64,000 nucleotides of DNA from an uncultured Leptotrichia sp. (GTDB lineage Bacteria; Fusobacteriota; Fusobacteriia; Fusobacteriales; Leptotrichiaceae): the NCBI GenBank assembly GCA_937925095.1, contig CALEXX010000040.1:1-64000 (forward strand), read 5' to 3'. Made by a program: the position numbers and the translations under genes. Position 1 is the stretch's first letter, and the number at the start of each line of letters is the position of its first letter. The notes under the pieces were generated by a model that did no database searches, had not been told where the DNA came from, and saw only the letters and a program-made list of their open reading frames with translations. Below are positions 17,589 through 26,095 of the stretch, one piece after another.

Positions 17589-17597
17589 TGTTAAAAT
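17589..17597 (+). promoter_or_regulatory. Extended -10 promoter for tex
   Basis: TGTTAAAAT fits an extended -10 (TGnTAAAAT) about 70 nt before the TTG start; the -35 region is poor. Confidence 0.45.
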
Positions 17598-17666
17598 ACT
17601 AAATAGATTATAAAATAAAAAACATAAAACAGACAGAAATTTTAAAGAATAGTTGGAGGAAAAATT

Positions 17667-19832
17667 TTGGAAATCTTAAGTAGTGTGGCAAAGGAATTAA
17701 ACCTAAAATTGTCACAGGTTGAAAACACCGTAAACCTCTTTGACGAAGGTGCGACAGTTCCCTTTATAGCACGTTACAGAAAAGAAGTTACGGGAAATCT
17801 GGATGAAGAGCAGATAAGGGAAGTAATTGAAAAAGTTACATACTACAGAAATCTTGAAAAAAGAAAAGAAGAAGTTATAAGGCTTATAGAAGAGCAGGGA
17901 AAACTTACTGAAGAGCTGAAAGCAAGCATAACAAACGCTTTAAAGCTGCAGGAAGTGGAAGATCTGTACCTTCCTTATAAGAAAAAGAAAAAGACAAAAG
18001 CCGATATTGCAAAGGATCAGGGACTGGAGCCATTATCAATATTCGCTTTATTGCCGAAAACAACTATGGATTCCTTAAAAACTGAAGCAGAAAAATATAT
18101 TACAGAAGAAGTTCCTACAGTGGAAGCTGCAATTGAAGGAGTGCATCTGATTATTGCACAGAATTTATCTGAAGACATAAAAATAAGGGAATTTTTAAGG
18201 GAAAGAATTGCAAAATATGGAATACTGACTTCAAAAGTAATTGAAAAAAATAAAGGTGAAGATGAAAAAGGTGTGTATCAGGATTACTATGAGTATTCAG
18301 AGCCTATTGAAAAGGCCGCTTCAAATAGAATTCTGGCACTAAACAGAGGAGAAAAGGAAAAAATTCTGAAGGTTGATATAGATATAGATGAAAAAACTGA
18401 AGAATTTATAATGAACTTTATACTGAAAACTTTTGGAAATAAAAATCTGACTGATTTTTACAGGGAAATTATAAGGGATTCCCTTGACAGACTTGCATAT
18501 CCGTCAATAAAAAATGAAGTGAGAAATATATATACTGAAAAAGCCGAAGAGGAAGCAATAAATATATTTTCAGAAAATCTGGAAAAACTGCTGCTTCAGC
18601 CGCCATTATCTAAAAAAACACTTATGGGTCTTGATCCGGGATACAGGACAGGATGTAAAATGGTTGTTATAAATAAGGACGGATTCTATGAAACAAACGA
18701 TGTGCTTTATCTTGTTGAAGAAATGCACAATCCAAGACAGCTTGCAGAGGCTAAAAAGAAAATATTAAACTACATTGATAAATATGGAGTAGATATAATT
18801 GCAATAGGAAATGGTACAGCATCAAGGGAAACCGAAAGCTTTGTAGCCAAAATAATAAAGGAAGCCAACAGACAGGTATCATATCTGATAGTAAGTGAAG
18901 CGGGAGCATCAGTGTATTCAGCGTCAAAACTTGCAATAGAGGAATTTCCTGACCTTGATGTTACTGCAAGAGGAGCAATATCAATTGCCAGAAGAATACA
19001 GGATCCTATGGCTGAGCTTGTAAAGATAGATCCGAAGTCAATAGGAGTTGGAATGTACCAGCATGATGTAAATCAGAAAAAATTAAATGAAACATTGGAA
19101 CAGACAATAGAGCACGTGGTAAATAATGTTGGAGTAAATATTAATACTGCATCGTGGGCACTTCTGAGTTTTGTGTCAGGAATTAAGAAAAATGTTGCTA
19201 AAAATCTTGTGGATTACAGACATGAAAATGGGGACTTTAAAGACAGAAAACAGCTCAAGAAGGTAAAAGGCCTTGGAGATAAGGCATTTGAACAAATGGC
19301 AGGGTTCGTAGTAGTGCCTGATAGTGAAAATCCTCTTGACAATACTATAATTCACCCTGAATCCTATCATATTGCAGAAACAATACTGAAGGAAGCAGGA
19401 TGTAAAGTTTCTGACCTGAAGGAAAATCTGGATGAAGTGAGACAGAAACTGAAAACAGTTAATCTGGATAAAATTATAAAGGAAAATGATTTCGGACCTC
19501 AGACTGCAAAGGATGTATATGAAGCACTACTGAAGGATAGAAGGGATCCAAGGGACGAATTTGAAAAACCTTTATTGAGATCTGATATACTGAATATGGA
19601 TGACCTTAAGGAAGGAATGGTTCTGGAAGGTACAGTGAGAAACGTCGCAAAATTTGGGGTTTTTGTAGATATAGGATTAAAAAATGATGCATTGATTCAC
19701 ATATCACAGATATCAGATAAATTTGTATCAGATCCTACAAAAGTATTATCTGTAGGACAGATAATAAAAGTTAAAATCCTGTCACTTGACAAGGAAAGAG
19801 GAAGAGTGGGGCTTACAAGAAAAGGTATATAA
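17667..19832 (+). CDS. tex: Tex-family RNA-binding transcription accessory protein
   Basis: 721 aa, typical length. The TTG start lies 6 nt after GGAGGA; the product begins MEILSSVAKELNLK. Order of parts: helical N-terminus with FDEGATVPFIARYRKE, a YqgF/RNase H-like domain with LGLDPGYRTGCKMVV-type sequence near 325, a helix-hairpin-helix region VKGLGDKAFEQMAGF near 535, and an S1 domain at the C-terminus (GMVLEGTVRNVAKFGVFVDIG, near 650). Tex binds nucleic acids and affects transcription and ribosome-associated processes. Divergent from the GHKL operon. Confidence 0.95.
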   Translation: MEILSSVAKELNLKLSQVENTVNLFDEGATVPFIARYRKEVTGNLDEEQIREVIEKVTYYRNLEKRKEEVIRLIEEQGKLTEELKASITNALKLQEVEDLYLPYKKKKKTKADIAKDQGLEPLSIFALLPKTTMDSLKTEAEKYITEEVPTVEAAIEGVHLIIAQNLSEDIKIREFLRERIAKYGILTSKVIEKNKGEDEKGVYQDYYEYSEPIEKAASNRILALNRGEKEKILKVDIDIDEKTEEFIMNFILKTFGNKNLTDFYREIIRDSLDRLAYPSIKNEVRNIYTEKAEEEAINIFSENLEKLLLQPPLSKKTLMGLDPGYRTGCKMVVINKDGFYETNDVLYLVEEMHNPRQLAEAKKKILNYIDKYGVDIIAIGNGTASRETESFVAKIIKEANRQVSYLIVSEAGASVYSASKLAIEEFPDLDVTARGAISIARRIQDPMAELVKIDPKSIGVGMYQHDVNQKKLNETLEQTIEHVVNNVGVNINTASWALLSFVSGIKKNVAKNLVDYRHENGDFKDRKQLKKVKGLGDKAFEQMAGFVVVPDSENPLDNTIIHPESYHIAETILKEAGCKVSDLKENLDEVRQKLKTVNLDKIIKENDFGPQTAKDVYEALLKDRRDPRDEFEKPLLRSDILNMDDLKEGMVLEGTVRNVAKFGVFVDIGLKNDALIHISQISDKFVSDPTKVLSVGQIIKVKILSLDKERGRVGLTRKGI

Positions 19833-19878
19833 TATTTTAAGTGATTAAATTATGAATAGAGAAAGAAGGTAAAGAGAG

Positions 19879-21453
19879 ATGAGTTTATTTTTAATTGGGC
19901 TTGTGCCTATAATTTTGTTTTTGGTTTTATTGGCAGGATTAAAAAAATCTGCAATGTTCAGTGCTTATACTAGTTTATTGACAGCAATCATTTTAACATT
20001 TGCTGTTCCAGCGTGGAGAATGCCGGTACAGGGGATACTTGCTTCTATACTGGAAGGATTTGCGGTAGCGTGGATGCCAATAGGATTTGTAGTTATTGCG
20101 GCATTGTTTGCATATGATCTATCAGTAAAAACAGGAAAAATCGAAACAATAAAAAAGATGTTAGGTAATATTACAACAGATAAAAGAGCACAGGCATTAG
20201 TACTGGCATGGGGATTTGGAGGATTTATCGAAGGTATAGCAGGATACGGTACAGCAGTTGCAATTCCTGCGGCAATAATGGTGTCATTAGAATTTAATCC
20301 ATTAAATGCGGCATTGATATGTCTTATAGCAAACTCAACACCTACGGCATTTGGTACGGTGGGACTGCCTGTTACTACAATGGTTTCAAAACTGGGGCTT
20401 GACAAGGCCGGAAACTTTACACCTCTGTTTACATCATTGTTATTACTTATATTAACATGCCTGATTCCATTTATTATTGTTCAAATGGCAAACAAGGAAA
20501 TAGAAGGTGGAAAAAATCCTGCATTTGGAAAAGGAATAATTCCGGTAATTATAGCTTCAGTATTGGGATATCTTATACAGCCTGCAATAGCATTTACAAT
20601 GGGAGCAGAGCTGACAACAATATTATCGAGTTTACTTGCAATGATATTAATGATAGTATCTATAAAAATGTTTGTAAAAAATGATGAAGGATTTGAAAAG
20701 GCTCATGTTACAGGGAAGGAAGCATTTCTTGCATGGCTACCTTATATTCTGATGATAGTACTTATAGTGGGAACAAGTCCGGTTGTGGAACATATACACT
20801 CAATGCTGGAACCTACTACTACTAAATTTAACTTTGCATTAGGAAATCAGGAAGCATGGTTTAATGATGGAGGAGATCCAAGTGTAACATTTAAATGGTT
20901 ACTTGCTCCTGCAGCACCATTATTCCTGGCAACAGTAATCGCAGGAATCATACAAAGAGCTAAAATAAAAGACATGGGGGAAGTGCTGTGGCATACAACA
21001 GTTCACAAAATCCCTTCATTAACAGTAATTATGGGAATAGTTGCATTATCAGTAGTTATGAAACACAGCGGAATGATACAAAGTATAGCTGACGGATTTG
21101 TAAATCTTACAGGAAAAGGATTCCCGCTGATTTCACCATTCCTTGGAACAATAGGAACATTTGTTACAGGAAGTGACTTGTCATCGAACTTGCTGTTTGG
21201 AGATCTTCAACATAGCGTTGCAGAAGGGCTAAAACCAGGAAGTGACATGCTGAAATCACTGTTTATAGCCTCAAATACAGCAGGAGCAACAGGAGGAAAA
21301 ATGATATCACCTCAAAATATTGCCATAGCTGCTTCTACTGTTGGACTTGTAGGACAGGAAGGGGATATGCTGAAATTTACAATTAAATACTCAATAGTTT
21401 ATGCAATAATTTTAGGTGTCCTTGTATTTGTAGGAAGCGGAATGATAGCTTAA
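19879..21453 (+). CDS. lctP: L-lactate permease, LctP family
   Basis: 524 aa integral membrane protein with about 12-14 hydrophobic segments. It matches LctP/LldP transporters: LEGFAVAWMPIGFVVIAAL near 60, AWGFGGFIEGIAGYGTAVAIP near 113, NSTPTAFGTVGLPVTTM near 153, and the C-terminal GSDLSSNLLFGDLQ and SNTAGATGGKMISPQNI. These move lactate (or glycolate) with protons. In a lactate-producing fermenter it may export or import lactate; direction cannot be inferred. No lactate dehydrogenase is adjacent. Starts behind AGAAGGTAAAGAGAG. Confidence 0.92.
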   Translation: MSLFLIGLVPIILFLVLLAGLKKSAMFSAYTSLLTAIILTFAVPAWRMPVQGILASILEGFAVAWMPIGFVVIAALFAYDLSVKTGKIETIKKMLGNITTDKRAQALVLAWGFGGFIEGIAGYGTAVAIPAAIMVSLEFNPLNAALICLIANSTPTAFGTVGLPVTTMVSKLGLDKAGNFTPLFTSLLLLILTCLIPFIIVQMANKEIEGGKNPAFGKGIIPVIIASVLGYLIQPAIAFTMGAELTTILSSLLAMILMIVSIKMFVKNDEGFEKAHVTGKEAFLAWLPYILMIVLIVGTSPVVEHIHSMLEPTTTKFNFALGNQEAWFNDGGDPSVTFKWLLAPAAPLFLATVIAGIIQRAKIKDMGEVLWHTTVHKIPSLTVIMGIVALSVVMKHSGMIQSIADGFVNLTGKGFPLISPFLGTIGTFVTGSDLSSNLLFGDLQHSVAEGLKPGSDMLKSLFIASNTAGATGGKMISPQNIAIAASTVGLVGQEGDMLKFTIKYSIVYAIILGVLVFVGSGMIA

Positions 21454-21503
21454 CTATAAATGAACAAAATTGTTATAAAAAAATTGAAAATAAAAACAAA
21501 TTC

Positions 21504-21573
21504 GGCATTCAAAATTTTCTAAAGAGTAAATTTTGTAGCCGGCATCAGGAGTATGAGGGCGACAATTAGCCCT
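21504..21573 (+). promoter_or_regulatory. Structured leader upstream of ileS
   Basis: Two hairpins: GGC..CAAAATTT with AAATTTTG..GCC (21504-21540), and AGGGC/GCCCT (21556-21573). The T-box consensus AGGGTGGNACCGCG is absent and no terminator T-run follows, so this is not a recognisable riboswitch. Confidence 0.35.
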
Positions 21574-21603
21574 TATATGAACAACAAAAAAATTGGAGGA
21601 AAA

Positions 21604-24399
21604 ATGTCAGAAGAACAGAATGTTGAAAAGGTAGATTATGCAGGAACGTTAAATTTACCGAAAACAAGCTTTAAAATGAAAGCAAATCTGGCTCAGAAGG
21701 AGCCAATCACTCTAAGGGACTGGAATAAGGCAAATATTTATGAAAAATCCCTGAAGGAAGACAAAGGGTATTTCATATTGCATGATGGACCACCATATGC
21801 AAATGGTAATATTCATATAGGGCATGCCTTAAATAAAGTTCTAAAGGATATAATTTTAAAATATAAAAGACTGAGAGGGTACAATGCTCCATATATTCCT
21901 GGATGGGACACACATGGACTGCCGATAGAATGGAAAATTATGGAGGAACTTGGAGAAAAGGCTAAAAGCATGACTCCACTTCAAATAAGACAGGAATGTA
22001 AAAAATATGCACTTAAATGGGTAGAAAAGCAGAAGGCTGAATTTATAAGACTGGGAGTTTTAGGTAACTGGGAAAATCCTTACATTACCCTAAAACCTGA
22101 ATATGAAGCGGAACAGCTGAAAGTATTTAAGGAAATATATGAAAACGGATATGTATATAAAGGACTAAAGCCTGTATACTGGTCACCAACTACAGAAACT
22201 GCCCTTGCTGAAGCGGAAATCGAATATAAGGACGTTGAATCACATTCAATTTATGTAAGATTTGAAGCAGAGCAGGATTTACTTGATAGATTGGGAGTAG
22301 ATGAAGCAAGTATCCTAATATGGACAACTACTCCATGGACATTGCCGGCAAACTTGGGAGTGTTCCTGCATCCTGAATTTGATTATGGACTTTATAAAAC
22401 AGAAAAAGGAAACCTGATTTTAGCAAAAAGCCTTGCTGAAACAGTATTTGCAACACTTGGACTGTCTTATGAACTGTTAAAGGAATTTAAAGGTACAGAA
22501 TTGGAAAAAACTCATTACAGACATCCATTCTTAGATAGAGATGGATTAGTAATGATAGGAGATTATGTAACTGCAGATGCCGGAACAGGAGCAGTCCACT
22601 CTGCACCTGGGCATGGGGTGGATGACTATAACTATGCATTAAAATATAACATAGGAATATTGTCTCCTGTTGATGATAGAGGACACATGACAAAAGAAGC
22701 AGGTAAATACGAAGGTATGTTCTATGCAAAGGCAAGTAATGTAATAGTGGAAGATCTTACTGAAAGTGGCCATCTGCTACACCACAGTAAATTTACCCAC
22801 TCATACCCTCACGACTGGAGAAGTAAAAAACCTGTAATTTTCAGGGCAACTGAACAGTGGTTTATAAGTGTTGATGAAAGCGATATCAGACAGAACGCAC
22901 TGGATGCACTGAAGGATATTGAATTTGTTCCTGAATGGGGGAAAAACAGAATTAATGCAATGCTTGAAACAAGACCTGACTGGACAATTTCAAGACAGAG
23001 AGTATGGGGAGTACCAATACCTATATTCTATAACAGGGAAACAAATGAAGTTATATATGAGCCTGAAATAATGGATAAAGTTATTGAGTTAGTAAAAAAA
23101 GAAGGAACAGATATATGGTGGAAATACGAAGCTGAAGAAATCATAGGGGAAGAACTGCTTGAAAAATACAACCTGAAAGATACTCCGTTAAGAAAAGAAA
23201 GAAGTATAATGGACGTATGGTTTGATTCAGGAGTTTCACACAGAGGAGTTCTTATTCCAAGGGAATTACCAAGACCTGCAGACCTTTACCTTGAAGGAAG
23301 TGACCAGCATAGAGGATGGTTCCAGTCATCACTGCTGACTTCGATAGCGAGTACAAAGGATGCGCCATATAAAAGAATACTTACTCATGGATTTGTAATG
23401 GATGGCCAAGGTAGAAAAATGTCAAAATCATTGGGAAATACTATACTTCCTAAAGATATTACTGAAAAATATGGAGCTGATATTTTGAGACTTTGGGTAT
23501 CTTCAGTAGATTACAGGGAAGATGTAAGAATTTCTGAAAATATACTTCAGCAAATGTCTGATGCATATAGAAGAATAAGAAATACTGCAAGATTCCTTAT
23601 GGGAAATTTAAGCGATTTCAATTATTCAGAAGACAAGGTTGAATATAATGAAATGTTTGAAATTGATAAATGGGCTATGCATAAGCTTGAAGAATTAAAG
23701 GAAAAGACTACAAAATATTATGATAAATATGAATTTTACAGTTTATTCCAGGAAATAACATATTTCTGTTCAATTGAAATGTCTTCTTTCTATCTGGATA
23801 TAGTAAAAGACAGACTTTACTGTGAAAATAAGAAATCTCTTGAAAGAAGAAGTGCACAAACTGTACTGACAGAAGTACTAAGAGTTCTTGTAAGGGTAAT
23901 TTCCCCTGTATTGTCATTTACAGCAGAAGAAATCTGGGAGAGAATACCTGAAAGTATAAAAGAGGAAGAAAGTGTTCATTTAACTTCATGGATTGAAGCA
24001 AATCCAGAATATAAAAATGAAGAACTTGCTAAAAAATGGGAAAAGATATATCATTTAAGAAAAGAAGTTAATAAAAAGCTTGAAGCTGAAAGACAGACAG
24101 GAATGATAGGGCACTCACTTGATGCAAGAGTTCTTCTCAATATATCAAATGATGAATATGCATTCCTGAAGGAGTATACAGAAGCTGAAGTTTCTGACCT
24201 GTTTATTGTTTCACAGGTGAAATTTGTAAATGATAAATTAAATGCAAGTGAAATAGATGGGATTACCATCGCTGTAGAAAAAGCATCTGGAGAAAAATGT
24301 GAAAGATGTTGGAAATATGATGAGGAAGTTGGTCATGACCACGAACATACAGATGTATGTCCGAGATGTGCCAAAGTTCTTAATTCTTTGGAAAAATAG
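21604..24399 (+). CDS. ileS: Isoleucyl-tRNA synthetase
   Basis: 931 aa from ATG 21604, 4-5 nt after TTGGAGGAAA; an in-frame ATG at 21553 lies inside the leader hairpin and has no site. Class I synthetase with HIGH motif GNIHIGHAL near 65, editing (CP1) domain with TTTPWTLPANLG near 235, KMSKS motif GRKMSKSLGN near 605, anticodon-binding domain, and a C-terminal zinc ribbon (CERCWKYDEE with CPRC, near 900-923). Bacterial type. Upstream of lspA, an arrangement common in many bacteria, but here separated from it by an inserted inverted-repeat element. Confidence 0.97.
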   Translation: MSEEQNVEKVDYAGTLNLPKTSFKMKANLAQKEPITLRDWNKANIYEKSLKEDKGYFILHDGPPYANGNIHIGHALNKVLKDIILKYKRLRGYNAPYIPGWDTHGLPIEWKIMEELGEKAKSMTPLQIRQECKKYALKWVEKQKAEFIRLGVLGNWENPYITLKPEYEAEQLKVFKEIYENGYVYKGLKPVYWSPTTETALAEAEIEYKDVESHSIYVRFEAEQDLLDRLGVDEASILIWTTTPWTLPANLGVFLHPEFDYGLYKTEKGNLILAKSLAETVFATLGLSYELLKEFKGTELEKTHYRHPFLDRDGLVMIGDYVTADAGTGAVHSAPGHGVDDYNYALKYNIGILSPVDDRGHMTKEAGKYEGMFYAKASNVIVEDLTESGHLLHHSKFTHSYPHDWRSKKPVIFRATEQWFISVDESDIRQNALDALKDIEFVPEWGKNRINAMLETRPDWTISRQRVWGVPIPIFYNRETNEVIYEPEIMDKVIELVKKEGTDIWWKYEAEEIIGEELLEKYNLKDTPLRKERSIMDVWFDSGVSHRGVLIPRELPRPADLYLEGSDQHRGWFQSSLLTSIASTKDAPYKRILTHGFVMDGQGRKMSKSLGNTILPKDITEKYGADILRLWVSSVDYREDVRISENILQQMSDAYRRIRNTARFLMGNLSDFNYSEDKVEYNEMFEIDKWAMHKLEELKEKTTKYYDKYEFYSLFQEITYFCSIEMSSFYLDIVKDRLYCENKKSLERRSAQTVLTEVLRVLVRVISPVLSFTAEEIWERIPESIKEEESVHLTSWIEANPEYKNEELAKKWEKIYHLRKEVNKKLEAERQTGMIGHSLDARVLLNISNDEYAFLKEYTEAEVSDLFIVSQVKFVNDKLNASEIDGITIAVEKASGEKCERCWKYDEEVGHDHEHTDVCPRCAKVLNSLEK

Positions 24400-24409
24400 C
24401 AATTAAAAA

Positions 24410-24494
24410 GAGGGTGTCTCAAAATAGTAAAGATATAAATATAATTCAAAAATATAGTTTTAAGATTATTTTTTAAGTTTTTTGAGACAGCCTC
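24410..24494. repeat. Short inverted-repeat element, copy 1 (MITE-like)
   Basis: About 85 bp with terminal inverted repeats GAGGGTGTCTCAAAA and TTTTGAGACAGCCTC (one mismatch), and an AT-rich centre containing CAAAAATATAGTTTTAA and TTATTTTTTAAGTTTT. A second copy in the same orientation lies at 25009-25116. Together they bracket lspA. No transposase ORF is inside. Confidence 0.75.
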
Positions 24495-24538
24495 AGCAAA
24501 TAAATTTATTTTTTCAAAATAGGAAAAAGGAAGGAAAT

Positions 24539-25006
24539 ATGCTTTATATAATAATTATTACAGTCCTTACTCTGATTGATCAATTCACAAAATCTGAGAT
24601 GCTGTCTGTGGCAGATGGAAGTATTGGATATTCGATACCGGTTATACCAGGATTTTTTCACTTTACCTATGTGGAAAACCATGGAGGAATTTTTGGACTG
24701 TTTCAGGGGAAAATAGGGGTATTTACAGTTGTCAGCTTACTTTTATTAGGGTATATAGTGTTTACAGAGTATAAAAACTTTAAAAACTATACAAAATGGA
24801 CAAAAATAGGAGTTTCCATAATAGCCGCAGGAGCCATGGGAAATATGATTGACAGAATATTCAGAGGGTTTGTCGTGGATATGATAGACTTTAACGGATT
24901 ATGGCATTTTGTATTTAATGTTGCAGATATGTATGTGCATATAGGTATTTATATTATTGTAATCGACTATCTGGTAAGAAAACATATGGAAAAGAATAGA
25001 AAATAG
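24539..25006 (+). CDS. lspA: Lipoprotein signal peptidase (signal peptidase II)
   Basis: 155 aa from ATG 24539 behind AAAGGAAGGAA; a longer frame back to 24482 would run into the repeat element. Four transmembrane helices. Aspartyl protease signature: GAMGNMIDR (first catalytic Asp) and FNVADM (second Asp), with an ENHGGIFGLF motif near 45. It cleaves the signal peptide of diacylglyceryl-modified prolipoproteins in the inner membrane. Consistent with the lipoproteins encoded near 45 kb. Bracketed on both sides by copies of the inverted-repeat element. Confidence 0.93.
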   Translation: MLYIIIITVLTLIDQFTKSEMLSVADGSIGYSIPVIPGFFHFTYVENHGGIFGLFQGKIGVFTVVSLLLLGYIVFTEYKNFKNYTKWTKIGVSIIAAGAMGNMIDRIFRGFVVDMIDFNGLWHFVFNVADMYVHIGIYIIVIDYLVRKHMEKNRK

Positions 25007-25008
25007 TC

Positions 25009-25116
25009 CATGTGGATGTCTCAAAATAGTAAAAATATAATAAATAAAACTTTTAAATAATTCAAAATATAGTTTTAAAGTTATTTTTTAAGTTTTCTTT
25101 TTGAAACACCCTCATG
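25009..25116. repeat. Short inverted-repeat element, copy 2 (MITE-like)
   Basis: About 108 bp. Ends CATGTGGATGTCTCAAAA and TTTTGAAACACCCTCATG are imperfect inverted repeats. The interior shares CTCAAAATAGTAAA, ATAATTCAAA, ATATAGTTTTAA and TTATTTTTTAAGTTTT with copy 1, plus a roughly 20-bp insertion. Confidence 0.75.
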
Positions 25117-25179
25117 CTGATTTTAACTGATATATATTTAAAATATTTAAATAAAAAAATAAGGAAAGGATGGAGACAA

Positions 25180-26049
25180 ATGACTTTTCAGGAAATAATA
25201 CTTACGTTGCAGAAATTCTGGGGAGAAAAAGGTTGTGTAATCGGGAATCCTTATGATGTGGAAACAGGAGCGGGAACATTTAACCCTGACACATTTTTAA
25301 TGTCCTTAGGGCCTGAACCTTGGAAGGTTGCATATGTTGAACCATCAAGAAGACCAAAAGATGGAAGATATGGAGAAAATCCAAACAGAGTTTATCAGCA
25401 CCACCAATTTCAGGTAATCATGAAACCGTCACCTGAAAATATTCAGGAGCTTTATCTTGAAAGCATGGTAGCTTTGGGAATAGATCCAAAGAAGCATGAT
25501 ATAAGATTTGTTGAAGATAACTGGGAAAGTCCTACGCTTGGAGCATGGGGGCTAGGATGGGAAGTATGGCTTGACGGAATGGAAATTACGCAGTTTACTT
25601 ATTTCCAGCAGGTAGGTGGACTTGAAGTGGAAATAACTCCGGCTGAATTGACTTACGGACTAGAAAGAATAGCTCTTTATCTTCAGGACAAGGAAAATGT
25701 ATATGACCTTGAATGGACAAAGGGAGTAAAATACGGAGAAAGACGTTTCCAGTATGAATATGAAATGTCCAAATACAGTTTTGAAGTGGCTGATGTACCT
25801 ATGAATTTCCAGCTGTTTGACATGTATGAAAAGGAAGCATTGAACTGCCTTGAACATAAGCTTGTATTACCGGCATATGATTATGTTCTGAAATGTTCCC
25901 ATACATTTAACAATCTTGATGCAAGGGGAGCCATCAGTACAACTGAAAGAATGTCGTATATTCTTAGAGTCAGAGATTTAGCAAAAAGATGTGCAGAACA
26001 ATTTGTAGAAGTTAGAAAAGGATTGGGATATCCTTTATTAAAAAAATAA
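25180..26049 (+). CDS. glyQ: Glycyl-tRNA synthetase alpha subunit
   Basis: 289 aa from ATG 25180 (start MTFQEIILTLQKFW, the usual GlyQ N-terminus); an in-frame ATG at 25114 overlaps the repeat element. Class II catalytic subunit of the alpha2beta2 enzyme: GCVIGNPYDVETGAGTFNP near 20, YVEPSRRPKDGRYGENPNR near 58, and GGLEVEITPAELTYGLERIA near 150. It works with GlyS, whose gene normally follows directly. Here about 2 kb of foreign-looking DNA separates them, although both genes are intact. Confidence 0.96.
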   Translation: MTFQEIILTLQKFWGEKGCVIGNPYDVETGAGTFNPDTFLMSLGPEPWKVAYVEPSRRPKDGRYGENPNRVYQHHQFQVIMKPSPENIQELYLESMVALGIDPKKHDIRFVEDNWESPTLGAWGLGWEVWLDGMEITQFTYFQQVGGLEVEITPAELTYGLERIALYLQDKENVYDLEWTKGVKYGERRFQYEYEMSKYSFEVADVPMNFQLFDMYEKEALNCLEHKLVLPAYDYVLKCSHTFNNLDARGAISTTERMSYILRVRDLAKRCAEQFVEVRKGLGYPLLKK

Positions 26050-26055
26050 TTTTTA

Positions 26056-26078
26056 TTGATAAAAGGGGGAGTTTTATG
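26056..26078 (+). repeat. Left copy of a glyS-initiation-like sequence
   Basis: TTGATAAAAGGGGGAG then TTTTATG matches 28006-28029 (TTGATCAAAGGAGGAG then ATTATATG) at about 20 of 24 positions. The right copy is the ribosome site and start of glyS, so the left copy may mark where that region was before the insertion. Confidence 0.5.
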
Positions 26079-26095
26079 AAAGGAGGGTTAGTAAA

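Noticed and set aside
21541..21600. T-box riboswitch before ileS
   Set aside because: The conserved T-box sequence and antiterminator/terminator pair are absent.
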